From positions 8,437,071 through 8,501,070 of the forward strand of contig NC_080731.1 in NCBI RefSeq assembly GCF_019097595.1: a stretch of 64,000 bases of DNA, read 5' to 3'. The stretch comes from Hemibagrus wyckioides (lineage: Eukaryota > Chordata > Actinopteri > Siluriformes > Bagridae). The notes below the pieces were generated by a model. That model did not search any database, was not told where the DNA came from, and saw nothing but the letters and a program-made list of their open reading frames with translations. The stretch's first letter is position 1. The number at the start of each line of letters is the position of its first letter. This document shows, piece after piece, positions 10,272-19,911 of this stretch. The position numbers were made by a program, and so were the translations under genes.

Positions 10272-11853
10272 AATCTTTCATTTGAGGGAATCTAGGAATC
10301 TAGAAAAGAACACTATCATGGAGTTTCAAAAGCCTGATCATGCACTATATCAAATCTGATCTTGTCAAGGATTGGCATGCAGTGTGGAAATTTCATTAAT
10401 AATCCTTGTGTCAAAGGATTGCAGTCTGGAAATCATAATATCGCAGAGATTTATGTCAGACGAGCGATATGGCGGCTCTGAATGATCTGTTGACTCCGAG
10501 TGGAAAGCTGTTATCTTTGCTATGAGTGCTTTATGACTCACATTATGACTAGAATGGTCCTTTACCTTCACTTTACTACACAACCTTGTTGTAGCCAAGG
10601 TTGTCATTTCATCCTTATATTGTACCGTCATATTCATGTGTTTACACCTCCAACAGCAGAGGTGGCTAGTTTTGTGAAATTTATAAAATTCTATTCCTTT
10701 AAAGATTTGGATAAGTTACAAAATAAACAATTAGCATCAACTTTTACATTACAATGAGGCCTACAAATAAGATTTTCTTTTTTTGTACAAACCATTCATC
10801 TCTTCAGTAACTAAAGTGCAACAGCTAAATGAAATTAAGAACCTGTGACCTTCACTTTGGTTTTATTATCTGTAGCCCTGTAGTTAGTCTCTGGTCTGAT
10901 GATCCTACTTTTTGGCTTGATGAATTACTCTATATCTGCACTATAGACCAACAGCTGGCAACTTCTGAGTCCAAAGCATTATACTTACATCTAATTATGT
11001 AATGTCTGTCCAAGAAAATTTGATATTTATTTAATAATTTGACTCCTTTTATTTGGAATCTTGGCATTTTCACATTGGCACATTACAGTACTTCCATTCA
11101 TTGTTGTTATTTATGGATCGCTTTCAGAAAGGACACTATGTTTCCTTCTACACAAGAAAAATGATGATCAAGCAAGAGTGTGCTTAGATTTTCTATGCCT
11201 ACATTAAAAAAAAAAAATCTATTTTTGCCTCTCTGTAGTTTCTGTAACTCTAGGGCAAGCCTCAAGCCTGGAGACGAGACTCTTTATGCTCTTTTCTTCA
11301 TAACTCTGTTCCTATTTCTGTTATTGTGAGCAAATGCACTCAAACGCTCTGATATTTGTCAGTTGGGGTACATCACTTTACTGATGCACGACCTTAATTA
11401 ATGCTAACAGCTAAAGGCTCTTTTGCCATCTCGTTTTAATATAAGTACTTCATGCATTGTACATGAGTAATTATTTTTCCCATTAATGTCGCTTGTAGTG
11501 CTGGTTGGAATGGTGTGATTAAATCGGATTAGAGTAAGGCTACAGCTGCAATAAGGGGGAAATCTTTCGCTCTGAGTTTTGCTTCAAGTAACACCAGAGA
11601 GTCATTTTTAGATATTTGTTTTTTTTTGCATTAGGCCTAAAGGAGAGAAGAATGTCTTGATCATAAAAATGGAATTCAACTCTTTTGTGATTCATGATGA
11701 TAGGTCAAGGACATTTTATCTACCAGTTTTATACATATTTGGTAGGATAATGTTTTGAAATATTATTAGTAGTTTAAGAGAGTCATATGTAAAGACTTTA
11801 TACTGATGATAAAATGTGTTGCTAGCTAATAGTCATTCATCATGGTCACAGTG
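10270..11853. other. Unique AT-rich sequence, no gene seen
   Basis: No supported gene. Short opposing frames around 10365-10757 overlap each other on both strands and have no recognisable domains. An A run lies at 11206-11216. Confidence 0.5.
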
Positions 11854-11854
11854 C

Positions 11855-12060
11855 AACACGGGGTGAAAGGCAGGGCATCACACACACTTCCCCATACCTA
11901 ATTAAGTCTTACTAGTCCACCTCCCGGCATGTACTCTATATGGGAAGAGAAATCCAGAGAGAACCCATTTAAACATAGGGAAAACCTGTAAAATCGAACC
12001 AAGGACCCTGGAACTGTGAGTTGGAAGCTCCACTGCACTTCTGTGCCACCCTCTGAGCTA
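11855..12060 (-). mobile_element. Decayed type A SINE, minus strand
   Basis: Read on the minus strand, it matches the type A SINE in order: a damaged head (AGGGTGGCACAGAAGTGCAG), a box-B-like segment, GTTTAAATGGGTTCTCTC in the place of the conserved GTTTGCATGTTCTCC, and GATGCCCTGCC near the 3' end. It is much diverged, implying an old insertion. Confidence 0.5.
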
Positions 12061-12385
12061 ACACTAAGTACTACATGTGGAAAATCAACAAACTTTTTTC
12101 AGCATTACATTTTGTATCTGACTCGGAAGGTCAAAGGCCAGGAGGACTATATATATATACACACACAGTACTGATATATTTGGAATATATCTCAGCACGC
12201 TCTGACTGTGTGATGATATTTGTTTATGACCTCGTCTTATGGCCGTGATGTCCTTGACCTAGAAATTCTTTCTGTTCTTTTTGATAAACAGGTGCTGAAC
12301 ACAGACACTCTCTGACAGTTTATTCTTCAGTAATTTGGATAATCCTTTTTCATAATAAACTCGCCGAACCGCCAGTGAACATTTC

Positions 12386-12755
12386 GATTTACATTTACAT
12401 TTTTGGCATTTGGCAGACTCCCTTGAATCTGATTGCGTGCAGCTACTGGAAGCCAGTGCAGGGATGAGGGATGCTGTATGAGAACTTAGGCATGTTGAAA
12501 ACAAGTCACACAACTGCATTTTGGATCATTTGCAGAGGACAAATTGCATTCAGAGATAGACCTGGCAGTAGAGAGATGCAGTAGTCCAGTCTCGAAATGA
12601 CTGAGCAAACACCTGAGCAGCCTGTGTGGATAAAAATGGTCGAATACTTCTGAAGTCATACCGAAGAAACCGTCATGAGCGCGTAACATTAGCAACATGG
12701 GAGGGAAAGGACTGCTGATTGTCCACGGTTACCTCTAAGTTGCGAGCATCTGTTT
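12386..12755 (-). mobile_element. L2-type LINE fragment, internally deleted
   Basis: On the minus strand the first half encodes, with frame breaks, parts of an L2-type ORF2 C-terminus: LEVTVDNQ, SHVANVTRS, then, in other frames, QSFRDWTT and IQNAV. It then jumps to the LINE 3' tail TCTGCCAAATGCCAAAAATG, TAAATGTAAATC (12386-12419). The tail matches the one at 4541-4772. The ORF's last ~100 codons and most of the 3' untranslated region are missing. Box features of a SINE are absent, so I favour LINE over SINE. Confidence 0.65.
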
Positions 12756-12943
12756 CTGCTTTATCTTTTTAGATAACACCGAATATACAGTTTTCTTCTG
12801 TATAAATACTCACTGTTAGTTTCAGTAAAATTTAAAGTGTTTTGCTATTCAATCACTGTCTCTGTATGGTTCTATGGCAATAAGCTATAGCAGCACGACT
12901 CAGGCTTCTTTTCCGATTGAATCTGAAAATTCTAACGAGTATA

Positions 12944-13290
12944 TCATTGATAACACATAATCATGATTAACAGATTGAGCACTCCCATCTGAACATTCTC
13001 CTCTCTCCTCAAGTTGTTTCTGCCCACAGAACTGCTGCTCACTGGATGTTTTTTTTTTTTTGTTTTTCGCAACCATTGTGTGTAAACTCTTGAGACTGAT
13101 GTAGGTACAAATCTGAACAGATCAACAGTTTCTGAAATACTTAATTCAGCAACAGCCATACTGTAGTAAAAGTCACTGAAATCACATTTCTTATTCAATC
13201 TGATGTTTGAGGTGAACATTACACGAAGCACTCGACTGCATGCTTATGTAGGTGTACAGGTGTTCCTAATAAAGTGGTCGGTGAATGTGT
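12944..13290 (-). mobile_element. Tc1-like element fragment (family E)
   Basis: The right edge, ACAGGTGTTCCTAATAAAG followed by TGGTCGGTGAATGTG (13258-13290), is the inverted terminal end of a Tc1/mariner group known to me from many fish. The interior encodes a transposase N-terminus on the minus strand. The other terminus and the catalytic part are absent. It belongs to a different family from the other Tc1 copies in this window. Confidence 0.75.
12950..13231 (-). pseudogene. Tc1-like transposase N-terminus, decayed
   Basis: The minus-strand frame of 95 codons contains KKCDFSDFYYSMAVAELSIS, then ETVDLFRFVPTSVSRVYTQW, a recognisable though mutated paired helix-turn-helix like that of Tc1 transposases (expected form: 'KCDLSDFDRG...LSISETADLLGFSRTTVSRVYxEW'). 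A poly-lysine run comes from the A/T run at 13050-13060. A few residues inside the helix-turn-helix are lost, and nothing of the DDE domain remains. It is not expected to be functional. Confidence 0.7.
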
Positions 13291-13596
13291 TTTTACTTGT
13301 GTAATTATATGATACATTATAGAAATTATTATAAAAATGTCCTAAACCTTAACAGATGCATAAAATTTCAAGTACTGGAACATCACTGAGTAAAATATTT
13401 AAAAAATAATAAATAAGAAATCTCTATTTTATATTCATACAGGACTCTAATGAATTTAATTAAGATTTTATAAAGTACTATATTTTATATTAATATAGAG
13501 CTATGTGAAGTAAATAAAGTAAGATTTGAGAATCAGCATTGAATTCAAATGTACTACCAAGATATAAATGAACTACTTGTTACTTTGGTATAATCA

Positions 13597-13597
<1 letters not shown>

Positions 13598-13667
<70 letters not shown>
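13598..13667. repeat. (ATT)n microsatellite, 70 bp
   Basis: About 23 uninterrupted ATT units. The region on either side (13291-13597, 13668-13905) is AT-rich unique sequence. Confidence 0.97.
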
Positions 13668-13668
<1 letters not shown>

Positions 13669-13905
13669 ATATGAATTCATAATACATTTAGAGGGTTTTG
13701 GTTTCAGTGACATGTACCAGGACATATTTGGGAATATGTCATAGGAATATTTGGCAGAAATAAGAAGAGGGAAGAGAAGTGAAGCAGGAGCTGGACATTT
13801 ATACCACCCTCTAATGTGGGAGGAGTTGGATGGCAACTCCACCTCTCCCCACTTTTCAGAAGTTCACCTAAAATTTGCACAACATTTGGAAAGAAACGTA
13901 CCTTC

Positions 13906-13928
13906 TGTGTGTGTGTGTGTGTGTGTGT
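13906..13928. repeat. (GT)n microsatellite
   Basis: About 11 GT units. Confidence 0.9.
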
Positions 13929-14887
13929 TTCCCAACAGTCTGTTTGGAAGCTAGCGTAGCGTAGCCTTGCATGGCAGTATTCCCAATAGACTCAGGTGCC
14001 AGAGCTTGCATTTGAGCAGGGGGTATGTGGAAGGGGGCTGGAGTGTGTATGTTTGCGAGCATGTGTGTGTAAAGGGGTTTGAGTGGACCATCTGCCAGAT
14101 TTGAGGGAAATCACTGCAACATGCAGGTGCAGCAATATTCTGCCCAGCACGTAAGGTAAAGACAATTGGGGAAGGCGCAGATTTACGAGGAGATAGTTTT
14201 GCTGCCAAATAAAGACATTGAAGTACCGTGGATTTGCGGTGTATGGCTTTTCTTAGCTTTTCCTAACTAAATCAAGTAGTTAAGGGGCTTAATTTATAAT
14301 CGCAGAAAATCCTGTTTTGTACAAAATCACATCAGCAACCTGCTGTCCAAAATGCAATACACAAAGGAAAAGCCTGGAAATGGAAAGAAAGGCTTTTAAT
14401 TCAAGCGCAACATTGCCAGTGCTTGTCTATAATAATCACACAGACTACTTATATAGTCTACAATGCATGTGTCATATACATATGGTTCTTATTGCCTACA
14501 CAGTAATCCATTTGCAACCAAAATACACAATGAAATAATAAAATTCCGTCTCATAAATTGTCATGCAGATGTTTACATGAATCATCTAGGCTTGACAATG
14601 TAATTACAATGACAGTCGTGCATTACTGTGTGTAATCCTGCATTCATGGAGAATTCAATTAAACAGATATGTGTATCTAACATATTTGTGAGAGCAAGGG
14701 GGGGAAAAGAAAACATACCTCAGATATAATCCTAATATGGACAGACAGGGATTGAGCTATTGTAGTTGAGGTGTACTAGGCCACAAGTCAAGGGATTAGT
14801 GGAAAAGGTTATTGTATTTTTTTTAAATAACACAAAAGCAGATTTCATTATTAGAAGGTTGAATGTACCATCTGTGCATGAATGATT

Positions 14888-14923
<36 letters not shown>

Positions 14924-15557
14924 CTAATACATTTCCCCATATTACAATAATTCGTAATACTGCCAGGGAATTGCGAACATGTGTATAAAGAGATTCAAGC
15001 AGTTACATCAGGACACTCAAATTAAAGTAAACCCTGGTTTTGTGTAGTTCTGAGCGAGACAATTAAATGAATTGATTTCTTTTAACCCCGTAATGTCCTA
15101 GTGTTCACCTTTAAAGCATAGTTCATGGAAATTATAGCAAAGATACAGGAGCTATGGATATAAGTCATAAGATACTGTATAGAAGAGTGAGACTTGTCTG
15201 ATCACACAGCAGGGTTGCAGCAGCTACAGTTCAGTAGATACATGTGGTAAGTTAACTACATATCTGCATTAAAAATAAAAATAAAAAAAGGTGAAAAAGT
15301 TTCATGCAACATTTTTTTGTGTCAGTGATAAAATGTAGAATATATGAGGGAATTTTTGCTTGTAAAATAGTAAATGTTAGCGTTTAAACCACCGGTGGTG
15401 GAAAGAGTACAACCAATGTAAGGCTGATGAGTAAAAGACTAAAAGTTCTAGTCATGATTCTAAAATTCATAAGAGTAGTGATATAACTACTGTAGAAATA
15501 ACTCATCAGAATAAGCCAAGACAGAAACCTTGGTAAAAGTCATCTTGGTAAAAAATA
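13929..15557. other. Unique sequence with a short (CT)n array
   Basis: No supported gene. A (CT)n array lies at 14892-14919. Short overlapping frames at 13868-14538 are on both strands with no recognisable domain. A perfect 12-bp palindrome ACCACCGGTGGT is at 15388-15399. Confidence 0.5.
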
Positions 15558-15921
15558 TACACTATATTGCCAAAAGTATTCGCTCACCTGCCTTGACTCG
15601 CATATGAACTTAAGTGACATCCCATTCCTAATCCATAGGGTTCAATATGACGTTGGTCCACCCTTTGCAGCTATAACAGCTTCAACTTTTCTGGGAAGGC
15701 TGTCCACAAGGTTTAGGAGTGTGTTTATGGGAATTTTTGACCATTCTTCCAGAAGTGCATTTGTGAGGTCACACACTGATGTTGGACGAGAAGGCCTGGC
15801 TCTCAGTCTCCGCTCTAATTCATCCCAAAGGTGTTCTATCGGGTTGAGGTCAGGACTCTGTGCAGGACAGTCAAGTTCATCCACACCAGACTCTGTCATC
15901 CATGTCTTTATGGACCTTGCT
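15558..15921 (-). mobile_element. Tc1 family A, 3' part only
   Basis: The left edge TACACTATATTGCC (15558) and the ~360 bases after it are nearly identical to the 3' end of the copies at 39313-40478 and 55053-56297, read in reverse. The copy stops abruptly at ...TGGACCTTGCT (15921), where a type A SINE begins. The 5' two-thirds, including two of the three catalytic residues, are gone. Confidence 0.9.
15642..15921 (-). pseudogene. Tc1-like transposase C-terminus
   Basis: On the minus strand, [18 protein letters not shown] is followed by [16 protein letters not shown] and, at the end, GGPTSY and a stop at 15642-15644. This holds only the last catalytic acid (E of NPIEHLW) of the DD34E triad. 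The two upstream aspartates and the DNA-binding domain are lost to the truncation. It is non-functional. Residues match the open copy at 39426-40409 except for a few changes (e.g. LDC for LDW). Confidence 0.88.
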
Positions 15922-16166
15922 CAGGTGTCATCGGGCATCAAGGTAGGATACACCCTGGATGGAGTGCCAACCCATCACAGGGCACACACACACAACAAGC
16001 AATTTAGAGACTCCATTAAGCCTAGAAGCAAGTTTTTGGACTGTGGGAGGAAACCAGAGCACGCAGAGGAAACCCACTAAGCACGGGGAGAACGTGCAAA
16101 CTTCCCACACAGTGACACAGGAGGTGTGAGGCGAACATGCTAACCACTAAGCCACCATGCTGCCGC
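15922..16166 (-). mobile_element. Type A SINE, minus strand, 3' end lost
   Basis: Reading the minus strand from 16166: GCGGCAGCATGGTGGCTTAG carries box A (TGGCTTAGTGG), then GTTTGCACGTTCTCCCCGTG, TTTCCTCTGCGTGCTCTGGT, GGGTTGGCACTCCATCCAGG and GATGCCCGATGACACCTG. It stops where the Tc1 fragment begins. In other copies the SINE continues with GGCTCC and GGATAAGCGG, so its tail has been lost at the junction. Confidence 0.8.
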
Positions 16167-18814
16167 TAATCAGTTCCTCATCACTTATTTGCCCTCAGAT
16201 CAGTTCAAACACTCTATTGAGCAGCTAATTTTCTCATGTCATGGAACGTTGTAGGTGCAGACTTTTATCATTGGGGGAAAAAAAAAAAGCAAACCAACAG
16301 TGACTACAAACCAAAACAGTAAAATATACAGACTAAAGCAGAAAAAGAAGCACAATAAAACTGACCCAACATCAACAGAAGCATGACAGCAAGGTCCATG
16401 TAAACTAGTACTAAATTAGGGGTGCTGATTTGGGGAAATACAGAACAGGTGTGGATGTGTTTGGTGAGACATGTGACTGGCAGGGCTTGATGGGTAATGT
16501 AGTGAATCACCAACTCGGCATAACCATAAAATACATATTTTTACACAAATTGTACCAGTTCTACTGTGTTGCCTGCCTCATTGTACTTGAATTCTATTGC
16601 AGAGATCTTTCACTGACATTTCTTTTCTGTTAAAGTTGAAAATGTGCCATTTTAGGTACTTTATTTACCTGGTTAATACCTAATTAGACATGCATTATAG
16701 CCTCAAAAAGATCCATGTCAGGCAAGATCACCATTCTCACTCTCCAGCTCCATCCAGCAGACCAGAGGCTTGTGGTATTTACAGATGACGTCTCTCCATA
16801 GGGGTCTGGTCAAAGTCATTAAAGTCACAGTCATGCTTTCATGGGAGAAATTCCACATGCTTGGCACAGTGGGAGTGTGAGGAGTGATGAAAGGTGATTA
16901 GGTGGGCTATGCTAGTTAATTGAAGAAAAGGGTATTTAGCAGGGGGGGGGCTGACCACATGAGGAGGCAGTTATTTCCATATCAATATTTATGTTTATTT
17001 TGTGTGGTCATACTGTTTCCCAAAGCAAAAGTTAGAATATCAGTAATATCATCTGTTGATATTTATGTGATTTACAAGCTCATGGGGTCTCGTGGTTTGG
17101 GTTAAATAATGTAAGTTACCTCCAAAAGCATTCAAATGAAATATGGATCAAAACTACAATCCAAAATATAAGGCAAAATCACCAAGAAAGAAATGAAAAT
17201 GAAATGATTTAATCCTCTTATATAATAACAATATGCCCTCCATTATGCCAATATTTCAGTGTAACAGGTCATTAAACGTTACGGTAATGCTCCGTTCATG
17301 CTGCCTTGTACGTGGTAATGTGCAAGATTTTTTACACCTGACACGTTTATTGCATGAAGTGAAAAAAACATGGACACCTCCACATGGACGTTATTTGTTT
17401 GCTATGTCAGAGCATGTAAAGCTCATAAAAAGCTACTTTAGAGGCCACTAGTACTGGTATTGTACTATAATAACTTCAAATATTCAAGATTTTGTACTAA
17501 AATTGCAGTACAAACATAATAACAGGCAATATAGAGCAACATATAGCAACAAATTAGCTGACAGACAACAACGAGTAGCGTTTAAAAAAACAAGCTAGCC
17601 CGCTAACATTAGTGGTAACTTTAAGGTTGATGATCACCATCTCACAACAACATATACTTTGAGTAGCCATATTGGTTTTACATTATAGCTGTAGACAAAC
17701 TGCATCTTTGCCTTGACTGTAACATTAATACTAACGAGCATTCCCTCACCAATGTCTATTTCCTCTGTCTTAAGGTTAATTAAAGATGCAGCTGGGAAAC
17801 CCCAAAGTGCAAAGTGGTCAATTCTGAAAAATTCTCATGTCATAAAAAGTATAAAGATAAAGATACAGCTTTATCACTGACTGTTTCAAAGCACTGACAC
17901 TAGAGACTCCTTCCAAAAAATGCACATCTGCTCAAATCACCACATCAACAATTAATCAACAATTTGTTTAAGTGGAGCACATGCCATACAATTCCCTATG
18001 GAAGCTGTTACTACAGAAACGAGCACATTAATATAATCATGAGTTTTGACCAAACAGAATCGTGAATTCGACAGCGCTGTGGTACAAGATAAAAATTTGA
18101 TATTTAATTTCATTGTTAATATATTATTTACTCATGTTTCCTGTCCTCAGGCAGTGCAAACTTTTGAACACTTGCTTACTCACATTCCAGAAAGTTAAGG
18201 GCTCTGTTCTTGTTCTTCACAGATCAGTACCAGTCCTGGAGGCCCGGCTACAGTGTCCTGATGATGTAATTATTTCCCAGTGGCACCTGGGAAGCGGGCA
18301 GCTCAGGAAGGCATCGCTCACCGCCAAGTGTGCAGATGTTTCTAATTGCTTTCCATTACCAAGAATAACAGCTGTTTATATCTATCAGCATATAATTCAC
18401 AAGAGTTCCAGACTGTTAGGATAGCATGTCCCACCTGGTGACCATTGCTGCTTGTCAGCACTAGGAGAAGGACATTTCTGGTTGCTTGAGTCTGGAAGAC
18501 GCCCTCGATGAAAGGAAATGTCACCTTCACTCATCTTTATTTAGTATCTGAGCATACCAAAGCTAAGGAGCTAGAGAAAATCCTGCATACAGCTTCATAG
18601 GTAGTTGTTAGCAATGGATTTAAGTGTATAATGACACTTAACAAACAGGGTTGCCAAATTCTGCATGAAAAATTAGTCATGTCAATAAAACCCTCTCAAA
18701 GCTTGTAATACTCTCCAAAGTCATGACTACTGCTGTCAAATAAATGGTAGCCATCAAAACCAACATTGTAAGATATATTAAATGGGTCAATATTTAAAAA
18801 AATATGTTTTTTCT
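16167..18814. other. Unique sequence, no gene seen
   Basis: No supported gene. An A run is at 16278-16288 and a G run at 16941-16948. Small open frames (16304-16633, 17233-17451, 18113-18424) show no family resemblance and overlap on both strands. Confidence 0.45.
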
Positions 18815-19068
18815 AAACATTGTGGCATTGTGGTGCAGCATGTAGCAAAGGTCCCTGGAGTCTTCAGGTCCCTGGAGTCTACAGTTTCTTTTTACCTTCC
18901 CATAAACACGACTATAGGTGTGAATATGTGTATGTACGGTACCCTGCAATGGACTAGCAACCCATCCAGGTAGTACTCCTGCTTCACGCTCACTGATAAA
19001 GGCTCTGGATCAGGGACTACGATTAAGCGGGTACTCATAACGCAGACGAAAGAATGAATGAATGAAGG
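18815..19068 (+). mobile_element. Decayed type A SINE
   Basis: Old copy. GCATTGTGGTGCAGCATGTA stands for the head, then GCAATGGACTAGCAACCCATCCAGG and GGATCAGGGACTACGATTAA match the 3' body. It ends in GAATGAATGAATGAAGG. A 13-bp local duplication (GGTCCCTGGAGTC, at about 18850 and 18868) interrupts the head. Confidence 0.55.
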
Positions 19069-19342
19069 TTGTTGATGTGAAGGCAGTTTACTATGTCTGT
19101 TTTAGATGCCTGTACCACACCGTGTGTCCCCTGTTTTGTGCCCCCAGTGGATGGATGGATGGATTGAACCTTTCTCACAAAACCTCATTTTTGCAAATAC
19201 ACCATTTCACCTGTTCATTTACCAAAGTCAAATACAATCCCAATCATTATCACATGCACATATGCACATAGGTAATAGATTATGCATTTAATGTTTGCTT
19301 TCAGAGAAGATTATGTTATGTGATTAAAACATTTATTAAATT

Positions 19343-19357
19343 AATTCTATGTATGAG
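19343..19357. repeat. SINE target-site duplication, left copy
   Basis: AATTCTATGTATGAG, identical to 19702-19716 on the far side of the SINE. Confidence 0.9.
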
Positions 19358-19701
19358 GGGACATGGTGGCTTAGTGGTTGGCACGTTTGCGTCACACCTC
19401 CAGCGCCCTGGGTTTCACAGTGGGTCTCACTGTGTGTGGAGTTTGCATGTTTTTGGTGCTTGGTGGGTTTCCTCCGGGTGCTCCGTTTTCCTCCCACAGT
19501 CCAAAGACATGCTTCTAGGCTGATTGGAGTCTCTAAATTGCCCGTAGTGTGTGATTGCGTGAGTGAATGAGTGTGTGTGTGTATGTGCCCTGTGATGGGT
19601 TGGCACTCCGTCCAGGGTGTATCCTGCCTTGATGCCCGATGACACCTGAGGCTCCCTGTGACATGATGATAGATCGGATAAGCGGTACAGACAATGGAAA
19701 A
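19358..19701 (+). mobile_element. Type A SINE with perfect 15-bp target duplication
   Basis: Box A TGGCTTAGTGG (19367-19377) is intact and box B is worn (CCTGGGTTTCAC). The body has GAGTTTGCATGTT, GTCCAAAGACATGCTTCTAG and GCACTCCGTCCAGGGTGTAT, and the end is GGATAAGCGGTACAGACAATGG. AATTCTATGTATGAG is present at both 19343-19357 and 19702-19716, exactly abutting the element. This shows insertion by target-primed reverse transcription and places the repeat among retroposons. Confidence 0.92.
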
Positions 19702-19716
19702 AATTCTATGTATGAG
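19702..19716. repeat. SINE target-site duplication, right copy
   Basis: AATTCTATGTATGAG, identical to 19343-19357. Confidence 0.9.
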
Positions 19717-19752
19717 ATACCGCCAATACCAAATCTTTATACCAAAATATAA

Positions 19753-19860
19753 ACTAAATAAATAAATAAATAAAAACAGTGATGATGATTATTATTATTA
19801 CTATTATTATTATTACTATTAACTCTTTTTAATAATACCAGCAACAACAACAACAACAAC

Positions 19861-19911
<51 letters not shown>
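19753..19911. repeat. Compound microsatellite (AAAT, ATT, CAA, AAT)
   Basis: (AAAT)n at about 19753-19775, imperfect (ATT)n at 19788-19820, (CAA)n at 19842-19862 running directly into (AAT)n at 19861-19911. Poly-leucine frames on the minus strand are an artefact. Confidence 0.95.

Noticed and set aside
9853..10281. A 142-codon minus-strand frame
   Set aside because: Much of it is Tyr-Ile repeats translated from the TA array; the remainder has no domain.
15604..16080. A 158-codon plus-strand frame
   Set aside because: It is antisense to the Tc1 fragment and crosses into the SINE; no independent coding signal.
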